The position numbers and the translations under genes are program-made. A stretch of 64,000 nt of DNA from Cupriavidus necator N-1 (lineage in GTDB: Bacteria > Pseudomonadota > Gammaproteobacteria > Burkholderiales > Burkholderiaceae): assembly GCF_000219215.1 (NCBI RefSeq), contig NC_015726.1, positions 2,914,001-2,978,000 on the forward strand, in the 5' to 3' direction. Positions 52,402 to 62,337 of this stretch are shown piece by piece (position 1 is the first letter of the stretch; every line of letters begins with the position of its first letter). A model generated the notes under the pieces. The model saw nothing but the letters and a program-made list of their open reading frames with translations. It was not told the DNA's origin and did not search any database.

Positions 52402-53250
52402 ATGGTCAACGTTAAAGTGCATTTTTCGACACTCCATGCCATCGGCGATCTCCAAGGCTGCGCCGCCTCCTTGATCGCCCTGCTGGACCAATTGCCCACG
52501 GACACCCCCCTCCGCTTCGTCGGCGACTTGGTCAACCGCGGCCCAGCCTCCCTCCAAACCCTCCGCGCCATCCGCGACATGGGCAGCCGCACTAAAACCG
52601 TCCTGGGCAACCACGACATCCACCTCCTCGCCGTCGCCGCAGGCGTGCGCAAGAAGGGCAAATCCGACACCCTGGACGACATCCTCACCGCCCCCGATTG
52701 TGAGGACCTACTCACCTGGCTCCGCCACCGCCCCCTGGCTTTACTAGAAAACAACTTCCTCCTGGTCCACGCCGGCGTCCTCCCCCAATGGACCGCCACC
52801 CAAGTCATCGACCTCGCCCGCGAAGTCGAAGACCAACTCCAAGGCCCCAACTGGCAAGGCTTCCTCGCCGACATCTTCGGCAACGCCGCCGACCGCTGGC
52901 ACAACGGCCTGCGCGGCATCGAACGCCACCGCGTGGTAATCAATGCCCTCACCCGGCTGCGCTACTGCACTGTCGATGGCGTGATGGACTTCAAGACCAA
53001 GGAAGGCCTGGGCAAGGCGCCGGACGGGTTCATGCCGTGGTTCGACGTGCCGGGGCGGCGTACCGAGGACGTGACGGTGGTATGCGGCCATTGGTCGACG
53101 CTGGGCCTGGTCATGCGGCCAAACCTGATGGCGCTGGATACAGGCTGCGTCTGGGGTGGCAAGCTGACGGCGGCCCGGTTGGCACAGGATCCTGCCGAAC
53201 GGACGGTCGTTCAGGTTGAATGCCCGCAATATTGTGACCCGCTGGCCTGA
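52402..53250 (+). CDS. apaH: symmetrical bis(5'-nucleosyl)-tetraphosphatase
   Basis: ApaH hydrolyses Ap4A to two ADP. It is 282 residues long, close to the family length. The metallophosphatase motifs are HAIGDLQGC (metal His and Asp), FVGDLVNRGP, TVLGNHDIHLLA and LLVHAGVLPQW, followed by CGHWSTLG. The C-terminal LMALDTGCVWGGKLTA is typical. The ATG at 52402 follows a weakly matched ribosome site; a TTG at 52399 or GTG at 52417 are alternatives. It is divergent from rfbB and convergent with plsC. Confidence 0.96.
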   Translation: MVNVKVHFSTLHAIGDLQGCAASLIALLDQLPTDTPLRFVGDLVNRGPASLQTLRAIRDMGSRTKTVLGNHDIHLLAVAAGVRKKGKSDTLDDILTAPDCEDLLTWLRHRPLALLENNFLLVHAGVLPQWTATQVIDLAREVEDQLQGPNWQGFLADIFGNAADRWHNGLRGIERHRVVINALTRLRYCTVDGVMDFKTKEGLGKAPDGFMPWFDVPGRRTEDVTVVCGHWSTLGLVMRPNLMALDTGCVWGGKLTAARLAQDPAERTVVQVECPQYCDPLA

Positions 53251-53256
53251 CTGGCA

Positions 53257-53275
53257 ATCCCGCGTTGGCGGGGAC
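53257..53275. terminator. small hairpin between convergent apaH and plsC
   Basis: The hairpin CCCGC-GTTG-GCGGG lies in the 35-nt gap between the two convergent stop codons, a natural place for a shared terminator. The stem is short and no U-tract follows. Confidence 0.4.
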
Positions 53276-53285
53276 GACAGGACGG

Positions 53286-54119
53286 CTAGCTGATGGCAGC
53301 GGAGCTTGGCTGGGGTACGCCGCCGGGCTCGACGGGGTGATTCAGCCGTCGGGCCGCGGCGGCAGCGTGTTCCGGCGCGCCCTGGCTGAGGTGGGCGACC
53401 ACCTCCCTGGCGGAGTTCGCAAGCTCGCGGCGGTCTCCGGAGGCCGGCACCAGCGCAGGCCCGATTACCAATCTGGCCTTGATCCTGGGTGCGCGCAAGA
53501 CCGCTTCCAGCGACTGCAGCAGTGTGGTCTCGCCGATGTAGGCGGCGGCAAGCGTCGGTTGACCCGTAGCGGCATCGAGGTAGTTCAGCCCCAGGGGCTG
53601 CACCGGTAACCCGCCAGAAATCGGCGCCTGCATCAGGTTGGCGTGGAACGGCAGCACCTCGGTACCGTCGGTCGTGGTGCCTTCGGGGAACACGCCGACG
53701 AGGTCGCCCTGCAGCATCACGTCGGTGATGTCGTGCAGCACGCGGTGGGCATCGCGTTTACGCGCCCGTTCGATGAAGATCGTTCCCGTCTTGCCGCACA
53801 GCCACCCAATCAGCGGCCAGTCGCGTATCTCCGACTTGGCGACGAAGCGCACCGGCTGCCAGCTGTGGATGACGTAGATATCCAGCCACGAAATGTGGTT
53901 GGAAACCACCATCGCGCCCTGGCGGCCGGCGCCGTGCGACGCTGCGCCGGTGGCATCCACCACTTCGACCTCCACCCCGCAAATCCGCAGCAACCGCCGC
54001 GACCAGCGGCGGATATGCCACTCGCGCGTGCGCACACCCAGCCACGGGAACAGCAAGGCGCAGGTCACCAGCCCGCGCAGCAGGTGCAGCACCAGCGCGG
54101 TCTTGCGCAGCCAGATCAT
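53286..54119 (-). CDS. plsC: 1-acyl-sn-glycerol-3-phosphate acyltransferase (lysophospholipid acyltransferase family)
   Basis: This is a 277-residue membrane-associated acyltransferase that acylates lysophosphatidic acid or a related lysophospholipid. An N-terminal hydrophobic helix is followed by NHISWLD (74-80; the HX4D catalytic motif) and FPEGTTTDG (144-152; acceptor phosphate binding). The C-terminus is Ala/Pro-rich. The ATG at 54119 overlaps the stop of the dihydroorotase-like gene as ATGA. A much longer open frame reaching 54710 runs antisense-like through that gene and is not the start. It ends the pyr operon. Confidence 0.94.
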   Translation of the reverse strand: MIWLRKTALVLHLLRGLVTCALLFPWLGVRTREWHIRRWSRRLLRICGVEVEVVDATGAASHGAGRQGAMVVSNHISWLDIYVIHSWQPVRFVAKSEIRDWPLIGWLCGKTGTIFIERARKRDAHRVLHDITDVMLQGDLVGVFPEGTTTDGTEVLPFHANLMQAPISGGLPVQPLGLNYLDAATGQPTLAAAYIGETTLLQSLEAVLRAPRIKARLVIGPALVPASGDRRELANSAREVVAHLSQGAPEHAAAAARRLNHPVEPGGVPQPSSAAIS

Positions 54120-55465
54120 GCGTGGGCGTGGTTTCCGTAGACGACTTGCCCGCCGACCAGGGTCATGCGGACCTTGCCTTCCATCTCGTAGCCGAGCCAC
54201 GGCGAGTTCTTGCCCTGGCTCTTGATGGAGCGGCGGTCGACCTTCCAGACTTGCTTGGGATCGAACACGCACACATCGGCGGCGCTGCCTACGGCCAGGG
54301 TGCCGGCCTTGAGGCCGATCACGCGGGCGGGTTCGGCTGTGATGCGGGCCAGTGCCTGGGCCAGCGGGACCTTGTGGTCGGTGGCCCAGCGCAGGGTCAG
54401 CGGCAGCAGCAGTTCCAGGCCGGTTGCGCCTGGCGATGCCTCGGCGAACGGCAGCAGCTTCTCGTCGTCGTCGACCGGGGTGTGATCGGAGCACAGGGCG
54501 TCGATGGTGCCGTCGGCCAGCGCGGCGACGATGGCGTCGCGGTCGCGCGGGCTGCGCAGCGGCGGCGAGAAGCGCATCTGCGAATTGAAGTAGCCGATAT
54601 CCATATCGGTCAGCGCGACGTGGTGGATATTGACGTCGCAGGTCACGGCCAGGCCTTCGCGCTTGGCCTGGCGCACCAACTCCAGCCCGGCCGCGGACGA
54701 CAGGCGGCACAGGTGCACGCGCGCGGCGGTGCTGCGCATCAGTTCGAAGATGGTGTGCAGGCGCACGGTTTCGGCGATCACTGACACGCCGGACAGGCCC
54801 AGGCGCGACGCCACCGCGCCGCTGGCGGCCACGCCGCCGCCAAGGAAGGGGTCTTCCGGGCGCAGCCAGACGGTGAAGCCGAAGGTCTGTGCGTATTGCA
54901 GCGCGCGCAGCAGCACCTGGGTGTTATGCACCGGGGCCTCGGCCTGGCTGAAGCCGACGCAGCCGGCCTCGGTCAGCTGGTTCATCTCGGTCAGGGTCTC
55001 GCCCTTGAGGCCCAGCGTGAGCGCGCCCAGCGGGTACACGTGGGTCTGGTTCAGGGTGCGGGCGCGGAATTTCAGCATTTCCACCAGGCCGGGCTCATCG
55101 AGCACCGGATCGGTATCGGGCGGGCAGACCAGGCTGGTCACGCCGCCGGCGGTGGCGGCGGCCACTTCGGATTCGAGCGTGGCCTTGTATTCGTAGCCGG
55201 GCTCGCGCAGGCGCGCGGAGAGGTCGACCAGGCCAGGGCACACGATCAGGCCGCTGGCGTCGATGGTCTTGTTGGCGGTGAAGTCCGCCGGGGCGCTGCC
55301 CACGCCGACGATCTTGCCGGCGGCGATGTAGAGGTCCTGCGCGGCGTCGGTGTTGCTGGCCGGATCGATCAGGCGGCCGCCCTTGATGTGAATCTTCATA
55401 GCGTGGCTTGTCGTGTCGCTTGGCTGGTTCAGTGTGTTCTGGCTCGTGTCGCTCGACCGCGTCAT
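54116..55465 (-). CDS. pyrC: dihydroorotase-like subunit, probably non-catalytic (PyrC'/PyrX)
   Basis: This is a 449-residue amidohydrolase-fold protein (427 from the ATG at 55399). It resembles the second dihydroorotase that partners ATCase in Pseudomonas and relatives. The HxH zinc motif of true dihydroorotases is replaced by S-A-R in [13 protein letters not shown] later [12 protein letters not shown] segment is kept. In Pseudomonas the homologous subunit has lost catalysis and supports the PyrB dodecamer. The ATG at 55465 overlaps the pyrB stop (ATGA), which supports coupling, but family similarity begins only at MKIHIKGG (55399). A catalytic PyrC should be encoded elsewhere. Confidence 0.9.
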   Translation of the reverse strand: MTRSSDTSQNTLNQPSDTTSHAMKIHIKGGRLIDPASNTDAAQDLYIAAGKIVGVGSAPADFTANKTIDASGLIVCPGLVDLSARLREPGYEYKATLESEVAAATAGGVTSLVCPPDTDPVLDEPGLVEMLKFRARTLNQTHVYPLGALTLGLKGETLTEMNQLTEAGCVGFSQAEAPVHNTQVLLRALQYAQTFGFTVWLRPEDPFLGGGVAASGAVASRLGLSGVSVIAETVRLHTIFELMRSTAARVHLCRLSSAAGLELVRQAKREGLAVTCDVNIHHVALTDMDIGYFNSQMRFSPPLRSPRDRDAIVAALADGTIDALCSDHTPVDDDEKLLPFAEASPGATGLELLLPLTLRWATDHKVPLAQALARITAEPARVIGLKAGTLAVGSAADVCVFDPKQVWKVDRRSIKSQGKNSPWLGYEMEGKVRMTLVGGQVVYGNHAHA

Positions 55466-56436
55466 TCGTCGCTATTTCCCGCCACGATGCCCATCACCGC
55501 CATGCGCACGGCGATGCCGAAGGTCACCTGGTTCAGGATCACGGACTGCGGGCCGTCGGCCACGGCGGAGTCGATCTCGACGCCGCGGTTCATGGGGCCC
55601 GGGTGCATCACGATGGCGTCGCGATTGGCCAGTGCCAGGCGCTCCGGCGTGAGGCCGTAGGCCTTGAAGTATTCCTGCGCCGACGGCAGCAGCGCGCCGC
55701 TCATGCGCTCGTTCTGCAGCCGCAGCATGATGACCACGTCCACGCCCTTCAGGCCCTCTTCCATGTTGTGGAAGACGCGCACACCCATCTGCTCCAGTCC
55801 CGACGGCAGCAGCGTGCGCGGGCCAATCGCGCGCACTTCGGGCACTCCCAGCGTGGTCAGCGCGTGGATGTCGGAGCGTGCCACGCGCGAGTGCAGGATG
55901 TCGCCGACAATGGCCACCGTCAGGTTGGTGAAGTCCTTCTTGAAGTGCCGGATCGTGTACATGTCCAGCAGGCCTTGCGTCGGATGCGCGTGGCGGCCGT
56001 CGCCGGCGTTGATCACGTGCACGTGCGGCGCGACGTGCTCGGCGATCAGGTAAGGTGCGCCCGAGCTGGCATGGCGCACCACGAACATGTCGGCGGACAT
56101 CGCCGACAGGTTGTTGATGGTGTCCAGCAGCGACTCACCCTTGCTGGTCGACGAGGCGTTGATGTTCAGGTTCAGCACGTCCGCCGACAGCCGCTTGGCG
56201 GCGATCTCGAAGGTGGTGCGGGTGCGGGTGGAGTTCTCGAAGAACAGGTTGAACACGCTCTTGCCGCGCAGCAGCGGCACCTTCTTGACATCGCGGTCTG
56301 AGTCGGACAGCGATACGAACTGGCTGGCGGTGTCGAGGATGTGCGTGATCATGTCACGCGACAACCCCTCGATCGACAGCAGGTGCTTCAGTTCGCCGTT
56401 CTTGGTGAGCTGCGGGTTGCGGAACGTCTTGGTCAT
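55462..56436 (-). CDS. pyrB: aspartate carbamoyltransferase catalytic subunit
   Basis: PyrB joins carbamoyl phosphate and aspartate in de novo pyrimidine synthesis. It is 324 residues long. [19 protein letters not shown] is the carbamoyl-phosphate motif (STRTR), [20 protein letters not shown] binds substrate, and [16 protein letters not shown] and [11 protein letters not shown] follow. The ATG at 56436 begins the conserved protein ([10 protein letters not shown]); the longer frame to 56562 is Pro/Arg-rich and not family-like. A non-catalytic dihydroorotase-like gene follows with an overlap, and no pyrI is present. Confidence 0.97.
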   Translation of the reverse strand: MTKTFRNPQLTKNGELKHLLSIEGLSRDMITHILDTASQFVSLSDSDRDVKKVPLLRGKSVFNLFFENSTRTRTTFEIAAKRLSADVLNLNINASSTSKGESLLDTINNLSAMSADMFVVRHASSGAPYLIAEHVAPHVHVINAGDGRHAHPTQGLLDMYTIRHFKKDFTNLTVAIVGDILHSRVARSDIHALTTLGVPEVRAIGPRTLLPSGLEQMGVRVFHNMEEGLKGVDVVIMLRLQNERMSGALLPSAQEYFKAYGLTPERLALANRDAIVMHPGPMNRGVEIDSAVADGPQSVILNQVTFGIAVRMAVMGIVAGNSDE

Positions 56437-56527
56437 GGCTGGTCGGGCGCGGGCAAAAAACGGGGGTGGTCTGGTCTCGGAGCTGGGGGTCAGGCGCGCA
56501 CGGCGCGCCTGGGGCATTCGGGCCGGT

Positions 56528-57064
56528 TCAGCCGGTGGCGGAATCGGTAGGTTCGGTCGCAAAGGCGAAATGCGCGCCGGCGCCCTCGCCCTGGCGCGAA
56601 AGCACCAGCGTGGTGCCGGGCGGCAGCGCCATCTCGGCGGCAGTCAGGTCGGCGGCAATCGGCAGCTGGCGCCCGCCGCGGTCGACCAGCACGCCCAGCG
56701 CCACGCGCGCGGGACGGCCGTAGTCGAACAGCTCGTTGACGGCGGCACGGATGGTGCGGCCCGTGGCCAGCACATCATCGATCAGCAGGATATTGCGGTC
56801 ATCCACCGAAAACGGCAGCGTGGTCGGCTGGGCCTGGCTGTGCAGGCCTTTCTTGGCATAGTCGTCGCGATGGAAGGCAACGTTGATCACGCCATGCTCG
56901 GGCAGTTTCAGGTCCGCGGCCAGCCGCGCGGCGATCCACGCACCGCCTGAGTAGATGCCGGCCACCGACCAGCGCGCGCGCTCAGCCTCGGGGATCAATG
57001 CCTGGGCCTGGTCCAGCAGCTTGCGGTACAGCGACTCGGCGTCGGGAACGGAAATCTGCGTCAT
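56528..57064 (-). CDS. pyrR: PyrR-like phosphoribosyltransferase (pyrimidine operon regulator family)
   Basis: This is a 178-residue type I phosphoribosyltransferase fold. The PRPP-binding loop is [17 protein letters not shown]. PyrR proteins are uracil phosphoribosyltransferases; in Gram-positives they also act as RNA-binding attenuators. The regulatory role in betaproteobacteria is unproven. The ATG at 57064 overlaps the ruvX stop as ATGA, and family similarity starts there; the frame continues upstream to 57181 as a shadow. It lies 91 nt before pyrB. Confidence 0.93.
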   Translation of the reverse strand: MTQISVPDAESLYRKLLDQAQALIPEAERARWSVAGIYSGGAWIAARLAADLKLPEHGVINVAFHRDDYAKKGLHSQAQPTTLPFSVDDRNILLIDDVLATGRTIRAAVNELFDYGRPARVALGVLVDRGGRQLPIAADLTAAEMALPPGTTLVLSRQGEGAGAHFAFATEPTDSATG

Positions 57065-57486
57065 AGCGGGAATTGGTCGAAATACTGTTGCAGGATGATG
57101 CGGGCGGCCTCGGCATCGAGCTCGCCGCGGCGGGCGCCGGCCATCGACGCGGCGCGCGAGGTATAGCGCTCGTCCACCCACTCCACCGGCAGGTCAAAGC
57201 GGCCATTGAGCTGGTTGCCGAAACGCCGCGCCAGCTTCATCGAGGGCTGCTCGCCACCTTCGGGGTTGACCGGCATGCCGACGATCAGCTGCACCGGGTT
57301 CCACTCCTGGATGAGCGCCGCCACGGCCTCAAAGCGGCCTTCCACGGTGATATTGGGGAGGATGGTCAGCGCACGCGCCTCGCGCGTGATGAAATTGCCC
57401 AGCGCGACGCCGATCTTTTTTTCGCCGTAGTCGAATGCCAGGACCGTGCCGTCGCGGGGCAGTTCACGCCCCACGGCATCAGGCAT
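57061..57486 (-). CDS. ruvX: Holliday junction resolvase-like YqgF/RuvX
   Basis: This is a 141-residue RNase H-fold protein. [17 protein letters not shown] is the first Asp-bearing motif, and [17 protein letters not shown] and [13 protein letters not shown] contain the further acidic and basic residues. YqgF functions in 16S rRNA maturation in E. coli; nuclease activity on junctions is suggested by fold. It overlaps pyrR by 4 nt and the yqgE gene by 8 nt. Confidence 0.95.
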   Translation of the reverse strand: MPDAVGRELPRDGTVLAFDYGEKKIGVALGNFITREARALTILPNITVEGRFEAVAALIQEWNPVQLIVGMPVNPEGGEQPSMKLARRFGNQLNGRFDLPVEWVDERYTSRAASMAGARRGELDAEAARIILQQYFDQFPL

Positions 57487-58051
57487 GCCCGGCCTCGCCG
57501 GACAGCATGGTGAAGTCGATGCCCAGCAACCGAATGGCGGCGGCGAAGCGCTCGTCGGGCGGCACGCTGAAGATGATCTCGGGGTCGGCCTGGACCGTCA
57601 GCCAGCCGTTGCGGCTGAGCTCTTCCTCCAGCTGGCCGGCACCCCAGCCGGAGTAACCCAGCGTCAGCAGGAAGCGGTGCGGGCCGCTGCCGTTGGCCAC
57701 AGCCTCCAGCACGTCCTTGGAGGTGGTCATCTCCAGCCCGCCCGGCACAGCCAGCGACGAGACATAGACGCCCACCGGGTCATGCAGCACGAAGCCGCGC
57801 TCGGTCTGCACCGGGCCGCCGAAGTAGACCGGCTGGTGCGCGACTGGCTGGATTTCAAGCTTGAGGTCGATCTTGTCGAACAGCGTGGCCATGTCGATGT
57901 CGATGGGCCGGTTGATCACCAGCCCGAGCGCGCCACGATCATTGTGTTCGCAGATATAGACGACGGAACCCGAAAAAGTCGGATCGGCCATGCCAGGCAT
58001 GGCAATCAGGAACTGATTGGTCAGATTGATAGGTGCTTCGGGCTTCGCCAT
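57479..58051 (-). CDS. yqgE: YqgE/AlgH family protein (UPF0301)
   Basis: This is a 190-residue protein of the YqgE/AlgH family. The conserved N-terminus [31 protein letters not shown] and [10 protein letters not shown] are present, with [16 protein letters not shown] downstream. The biochemical role is not settled; AlgH was first linked to alginate control in Pseudomonas. The family sequence begins at [10 protein letters not shown] (58051). An in-frame ATG at 58060 is possible, and the open frame reaches 58132. It is the first gene of the yqgE-ruvX-pyrR-pyrB-pyrC'-plsC string. Confidence 0.94.
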   Translation of the reverse strand: MAKPEAPINLTNQFLIAMPGMADPTFSGSVVYICEHNDRGALGLVINRPIDIDMATLFDKIDLKLEIQPVAHQPVYFGGPVQTERGFVLHDPVGVYVSSLAVPGGLEMTTSKDVLEAVANGSGPHRFLLTLGYSGWGAGQLEEELSRNGWLTVQADPEIIFSVPPDERFAAAIRLLGIDFTMLSGEAGHA

Positions 58052-58153
58052 GCCTTGCATTTTATCAAATCGCCGGGGGTCTTCCGGAAAAGATTGGCGG
58101 GCGCTGCAGTGCAGCAATGAGCGCCCCGCCACGCTCTGGAACTGTCGTTTGGC

Positions 58154-58861
58154 TCAATCCTTGCCGGCCAGCGCCGCCAGCTCTTGCGCCGTCAGCCAGC
58201 GCCACCCGCCTTCGGCCAGGGCCGGATCGAGCTGCAGGCCGCCAATGGCGCTGCGATGCAGCGCGCTGACATGGTTGCCGGCCGCCGCCACCATGCGCTT
58301 GACCTGATGGTACTTGCCTTGCACCAGGGTCAGCCGCAGACTGCGTTCGCCGGTGATCTCACACGCTTCTGCCGCGATCGGTGCCGGTTCGTCGAGCAGC
58401 TGCACGCCACTGCACAGCGCTTCGGCCTGTTCCGGCGTGACCGGCTCGGCAGTCGTCACTTCATAGATCTTGGGTACCTTGCGCTTGGGCGAGGTCTGGG
58501 CGTGGATGAACTGGCCATCGTCGGTCAGCAGCAGCAACCCGGTGGTGTCGTGGTCCAGCCGCCCCACGGCCTGCACCTCGCGCTGGCGCAGCGGCACCGG
58601 CAGCAGGTTGTAGACGCTGGGATGATGGCGCGGACGCTGCGAGCACTCGTAGCCGGTGGGCTTGTTCAGCATCAGGTAGGCCTTGGTGCAGGCCAGCCAT
58701 TCCTCGCCGTCGACGGTGAGCCGCAGGCCGTCGACTTCAAACTGCGCGCGCGGGTTTTCGCACAGTTCGCCGTTGACTTCGACCAGCCCGGCGGCGATCA
58801 GGTCGCCGCAGTACCGGCGCGTGCCAAAGCCCTGGGATTGGAGGATGCGGTCGAGTGTCAT
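58154..58861 (-). CDS. rsuA: 16S rRNA pseudouridine(516) synthase-like RsuA family protein
   Basis: This is a 235-residue pseudouridine synthase. The N-terminal S4-like RNA-binding domain (RILQSQGFGTRRYC to VNGELCENPRAQF) precedes the catalytic domain with NKPTGYECS and the catalytic Asp in VGRLDHDTTGLLLLTDDG. KYHQVKRM is the conserved C-terminal motif. RsuA modifies U516 of 16S rRNA; the paralogues RluE and RluF act on 23S, so the exact site is inferred. It starts at 58861, about 150 nt downstream of the end of hemY. Confidence 0.9.
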   Translation of the reverse strand: MTLDRILQSQGFGTRRYCGDLIAAGLVEVNGELCENPRAQFEVDGLRLTVDGEEWLACTKAYLMLNKPTGYECSQRPRHHPSVYNLLPVPLRQREVQAVGRLDHDTTGLLLLTDDGQFIHAQTSPKRKVPKIYEVTTAEPVTPEQAEALCSGVQLLDEPAPIAAEACEITGERSLRLTLVQGKYHQVKRMVAAAGNHVSALHRSAIGGLQLDPALAEGGWRWLTAQELAALAGKD

Positions 58862-58952
58862 GTAATGGATGGTGATAGGGATGGATGGTGACGCGGATGC
58901 TGTGTGGCAGTCCGGATTGCTGCCGCAGTTTGCCTGCGGTCGGTGCGCCCCA

Positions 58953-58968
58953 CTCCCGCTTGCGGGAG
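58953..58968. terminator. GC-rich hairpin downstream of hemY
   Basis: CTCCCGC-TT-GCGGGAG is a 7-bp perfect stem in the 151-nt gap between hemY and rsuA, both on the minus strand. It would end the hemC-hemDX-hemY transcript, but no U-tract follows. The same kind of hairpin occurs as a scattered repeat in related genomes. Confidence 0.45.
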
Positions 58969-59012
58969 AGAGGGAGCACTCGATCGGTTAGTTCACGTGC
59001 AGCCTGAAATCC

Positions 59013-60203
59013 TCACGCCGCCAGCATCGCGCTCTCGCGATAATGCCGCTGCGCGTCGTCGAAGCGCTCGGTTTCCTCGAAGAGCCGCGCCAGCGCCAGG
59101 TGCGTGCGCACGCGCAGGCGGCGCTGCTGGTCGGGCTCGGCGTATTTGAGCGCGCGCTCGAAGCTGGACTGGGCCTTGCCCCACAGCTTCTCGCCCAGGC
59201 ACAGCACGCCCAGCGTGTAGTAGAGGTCGGCGTCGGCGGGATGCGCCGCCAGCCATTTCTCGGCCTGCTGGATCTGCGGCAGCGCGTGGCCGGGAACTGC
59301 GCAATCGGCATAGCGCAGCACCAGGCGGCTGTCCCAGTTGACCTTGAGCGCGTCTTCGATGATGCGGCGGGCCTCGTTCTGCCGGCCCAGCGCTGCGAAG
59401 TAGCGCGCGGCGGGCTCGGCGATGCGGGTGGCGCGGCGCTCGTCGGCGGACAGCGAGCGCCAGAACTCAGACAGCGCGTCGGCGTCGTGGCGGCGCTCGT
59501 CCAGCATGGCTTCGACGGCCATCTGCTTGAGCCGCAGCGCCAGCACCGGATGCAGCGCGTTGCGCTTTTCCAGCGAGCGCGCCAGGCGCAGCACCTCGGT
59601 CCAGTTCTTCAGGTGCTGGTGCGCGCGCAGCGCGATGCGCTGCACGTGGATCTGGCGCGCACCCTGCGACTGCAGCTGGGCGATGGTTTCCAGCGCGCCG
59701 TCGGCGTCGCGGGCATCGACCAGCAACTCGGCCATCGACACCAGCCGTGCCTGCTCGCGCTCGGGGTCGGTGACCTGCGACATCCAGGCGTCGCGCCGCT
59801 CGGTTTCCTGCATCCGGTGCGCGGCGCGGGCGCCGATCAGCGCGGCGGTCTGGGCCTGGTCGTCCCAGGACTGCGCCTCGCGCGCGGCGCGCTCGGCGCG
59901 GGCGAAGCGGCCGGCAAACAGGTTTTCGATCGACTCGCGCAGCGCCGCCTGTGCCTTGCTCATGCGGCTGCGCTCGCGGTAGGCGGCGGCGCGGCGCGGC
60001 ATGTCGGCCAGATGGCGGACGGTGGACATCACCGTCCACACCACGAAGAACAGCAGCAGCAGCAAGGCCAGCGCCAGGTTCAGCGACAACTCGACGCGGT
60101 ACGGCGGATAGAACAGCACCACATTGCTGTGGTTGAACTGCGTGAACAGGGCCAGCCCGACGGCGCCGCCAAACAGGACCGCAACCCAGAACAGAAGGCG
60201 CAT
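59013..60203 (-). CDS. hemY: HemY-like TPR membrane protein
   Basis: This is a 396-residue inner-membrane protein. Two N-terminal hydrophobic helices (LLFWVAVLFGGAVGLALF and LNLALALLLLLFFVVWTV) anchor it, and the rest is a helical TPR-type array in the periplasm or cytoplasm. It carries the HemY N-terminal signature (RMSKAQAALRESIENLFAGRFARAERAA). HemY proteins are conserved beside hemC-hemD-hemX but their function in heme synthesis is not settled. This is the proteobacterial HemY, not the protoporphyrinogen oxidase of that name. It starts 4 nt after hemDX. Confidence 0.93.
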   Translation of the reverse strand: MRLLFWVAVLFGGAVGLALFTQFNHSNVVLFYPPYRVELSLNLALALLLLLFFVVWTVMSTVRHLADMPRRAAAYRERSRMSKAQAALRESIENLFAGRFARAERAAREAQSWDDQAQTAALIGARAAHRMQETERRDAWMSQVTDPEREQARLVSMAELLVDARDADGALETIAQLQSQGARQIHVQRIALRAHQHLKNWTEVLRLARSLEKRNALHPVLALRLKQMAVEAMLDERRHDADALSEFWRSLSADERRATRIAEPAARYFAALGRQNEARRIIEDALKVNWDSRLVLRYADCAVPGHALPQIQQAEKWLAAHPADADLYYTLGVLCLGEKLWGKAQSSFERALKYAEPDQQRRLRVRTHLALARLFEETERFDDAQRHYRESAMLAA

Positions 60204-60207
60204 GGGC

Positions 60208-62328
60208 TTACTCCTTCTTCAGGGCATGCAGCGCGCCCAGGCTTTCGGACATGGTCGGCAGCTGCACCGTGACCGCCCCCGCCTGCGCCTGCCGCAGCAG
60301 CGTCAGCACCCCCTGCACCCGGCGCGACTTGGTATCGAAATAGCGGCTGATCATCGCCTGCGCGGCGGCCAGGTCATTGCGGAACACGGGTTCGTTGCGC
60401 GACAGCAATGCCAGGCGCGCATTGAGCAGGCGCAGCTTGACGTTCTCGCGCAGGAACCAGCCCTGATCGCCAGACAGCAGCAGCGCCTCGGCGTCGTCGA
60501 CCTTGCGGATGCGGACCACCTGCGCCAGTTCCTCGCGCAGGTAGTCCCACAGGCGCGTGAACCAGCCCGGACCCGTGCCGTTGGCGGCGGCCGGCGCGCT
60601 GGCACCGTTGCCGGCGGCACCCTTGCGGGCGTCGGCCTCGCTGCGTTCCAGCATGCGTTCGCTGGACAGCAGCGGCAGTGCGTCGACCTGGTTGATGGCC
60701 TCGTCCAGCTTGATTGCGGCGCCGGTCAGATCGGTGTCGGGCACCGCCTTCATGCGCGCGACGTCGCGCGCGATCGCGCGGCGCAGCAGGTTGTATTGCG
60801 GCTTGTCGGCGCGCGCCAGGCGGGCGTCGGCGCTTTGCAGCGCGGCCAGCGCCACCTGCACGTTGCCGGTCAGTTGCAGTTGCTGGCCGGCACTGGTCAG
60901 CAGCTGCTGGATCTCGGCGATTTCCCAGTCGTCGCGGTTGCGCATCAAGTCCTGGTAGACCTGTTCCAGCGCCACCTGCTTGTCGCGGGTCTCGCCGACC
61001 TGGTTCTCCAGCGCACCGACCTTGGCCTGCAGTTCCTTGACCGTCTCCTGCGCGTTGCGGGTCAGCACGCGCGACTCCTGCACCAGCGCATCGTTGCTTT
61101 GCTGGCGGCGCGCCAGCTCGCCGGTCAGGTGGTCAACGCGCTGCTGCAGCCACCAGAAGCCGCCAGCCGTTGCCACCACCAGCACGGCGACCAGCGCCCA
61201 CAACGCAGCGGACCGCCGTGAGGCTGCACTGGGAGCAGCGGGGGTCGCGGGGCCCGGCGCGGGCGCGGCTTGCGCCGATGCTGCGGAGGCCGCCGTGGGC
61301 GGCGGCGTAGCGGAGGAGGACGTGGTTTCTTGCGTCACGCGTTCGACCTTCGTTGACGTTGCGGGAACTGCTGCGTCCGGCACGGGGGCCGGCGGCGCTT
61401 CGGCTTTGGCGCTCGGCGGGCTGGCTTCGATTGCCGCGCTGGCCATGCTTGCCGGCGCCGGACCGGCATGGGCATCGGCCCACTGCAGGCACGCCGCCAG
61501 CAAGCCGGCATCGCCCGGGGCGGCGCGCAGGACATGGGGGAAACCCAGCGCCAGCGCCTGTTCGGCGATTCTCGCATGCGGCGCGATGCACTGCACCTGC
61601 CGCAGGGCAGCGTCTTCCTCAGGCGACAGATGCTGGCGTGCCAGCGCGTCAAGGTTGCGCACCGCTTCAGAACTGGTTATGAGCCACGCGTGCGGCGCCG
61701 CGCCGGGACGCAGGTTGTCGCGTACGGCCTGCCACTGCATGGCGCTGGGTTCGGGCAGCGTGCGCTGGTAGGCCTCGACGGCCTCGACCTGGGCACCGGC
61801 CTCGCGCAGGCGGTCGCCCAGCCAGTCGCGCCCGCCGTTGCCGCGGATGATCAGGACCGGCTTGCCCGCCAGCGCGGCGGGATCAAGCCGGGCCCACAGG
61901 GCCTCGGAATCAAAGCGCAGCGCTTCGGCGTCCGGCGCGGCGTCATCGGCGCCCTGCCCGTTCGCGACAGCGCCCGCGGGCGCAATCACCCGGCACGCGG
62001 GCGGCGTGATGCCGCGCTCGGCCAGGGCGGCGACGCTGGCCGGCCCGACCACCGCCAGCGGCACCTGCGCCGGCCATTGGGCCACGGACGCGCCCTGCAC
62101 GCCGGCCAGCGCGTCGAGCGCGTAGGTAATGGCATTGGGACTGACAAAGACCACCAGCGCAAAGGTGTCCAGCCGCGCCAGTGCCGCGCGCAGCGGCGCG
62201 TCGTCAGCGGCCGGGCCGATGGCCAGCAAGGGAAAGCTGAGTACGTCCAGGCCCGCGGCCTGCAGCGCCTCGGTCAGTTGCCGGGACTGCCCGGCGGGTC
62301 GTGTGACAACGACGGTCGGGCTGGGCAT
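60208..62328 (-). CDS. hemDX: fused uroporphyrinogen-III synthase (HemD) and HemX protein
   Basis: This 706-residue fusion has two parts. Residues 1 to about 260 form the uroporphyrinogen-III synthase domain (VVTRPAGQSRQLTEALQAAG, VFVSPNAITYALDAL, GNGGRDWLGDRLREAGA), which closes the tetrapyrrole ring. A linker rich in Ala, Pro and Ser follows. A single membrane helix (LWALVAVLVVATAGGFWWL), a coiled-coil stretch and the HemX domain end the protein. HemX is usually separate; HemDX fusions are known in several betaproteobacteria. It lies 9 nt after hemC. Confidence 0.94.
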   Translation of the reverse strand: MPSPTVVVTRPAGQSRQLTEALQAAGLDVLSFPLLAIGPAADDAPLRAALARLDTFALVVFVSPNAITYALDALAGVQGASVAQWPAQVPLAVVGPASVAALAERGITPPACRVIAPAGAVANGQGADDAAPDAEALRFDSEALWARLDPAALAGKPVLIIRGNGGRDWLGDRLREAGAQVEAVEAYQRTLPEPSAMQWQAVRDNLRPGAAPHAWLITSSEAVRNLDALARQHLSPEEDAALRQVQCIAPHARIAEQALALGFPHVLRAAPGDAGLLAACLQWADAHAGPAPASMASAAIEASPPSAKAEAPPAPVPDAAVPATSTKVERVTQETTSSSATPPPTAASAASAQAAPAPGPATPAAPSAASRRSAALWALVAVLVVATAGGFWWLQQRVDHLTGELARRQQSNDALVQESRVLTRNAQETVKELQAKVGALENQVGETRDKQVALEQVYQDLMRNRDDWEIAEIQQLLTSAGQQLQLTGNVQVALAALQSADARLARADKPQYNLLRRAIARDVARMKAVPDTDLTGAAIKLDEAINQVDALPLLSSERMLERSEADARKGAAGNGASAPAAANGTGPGWFTRLWDYLREELAQVVRIRKVDDAEALLLSGDQGWFLRENVKLRLLNARLALLSRNEPVFRNDLAAAQAMISRYFDTKSRRVQGVLTLLRQAQAGAVTVQLPTMSESLGALHALKKE

Positions 62329-62337
62329 GGGGCAGCC

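Noticed and set aside
54120..54710. Upstream extension of the plsC frame
   Set aside because: The 197 extra codons run through the coding sequence of the dihydroorotase-like gene and are Arg/Pro-rich. The ATGA overlap at 54119 gives a better start.
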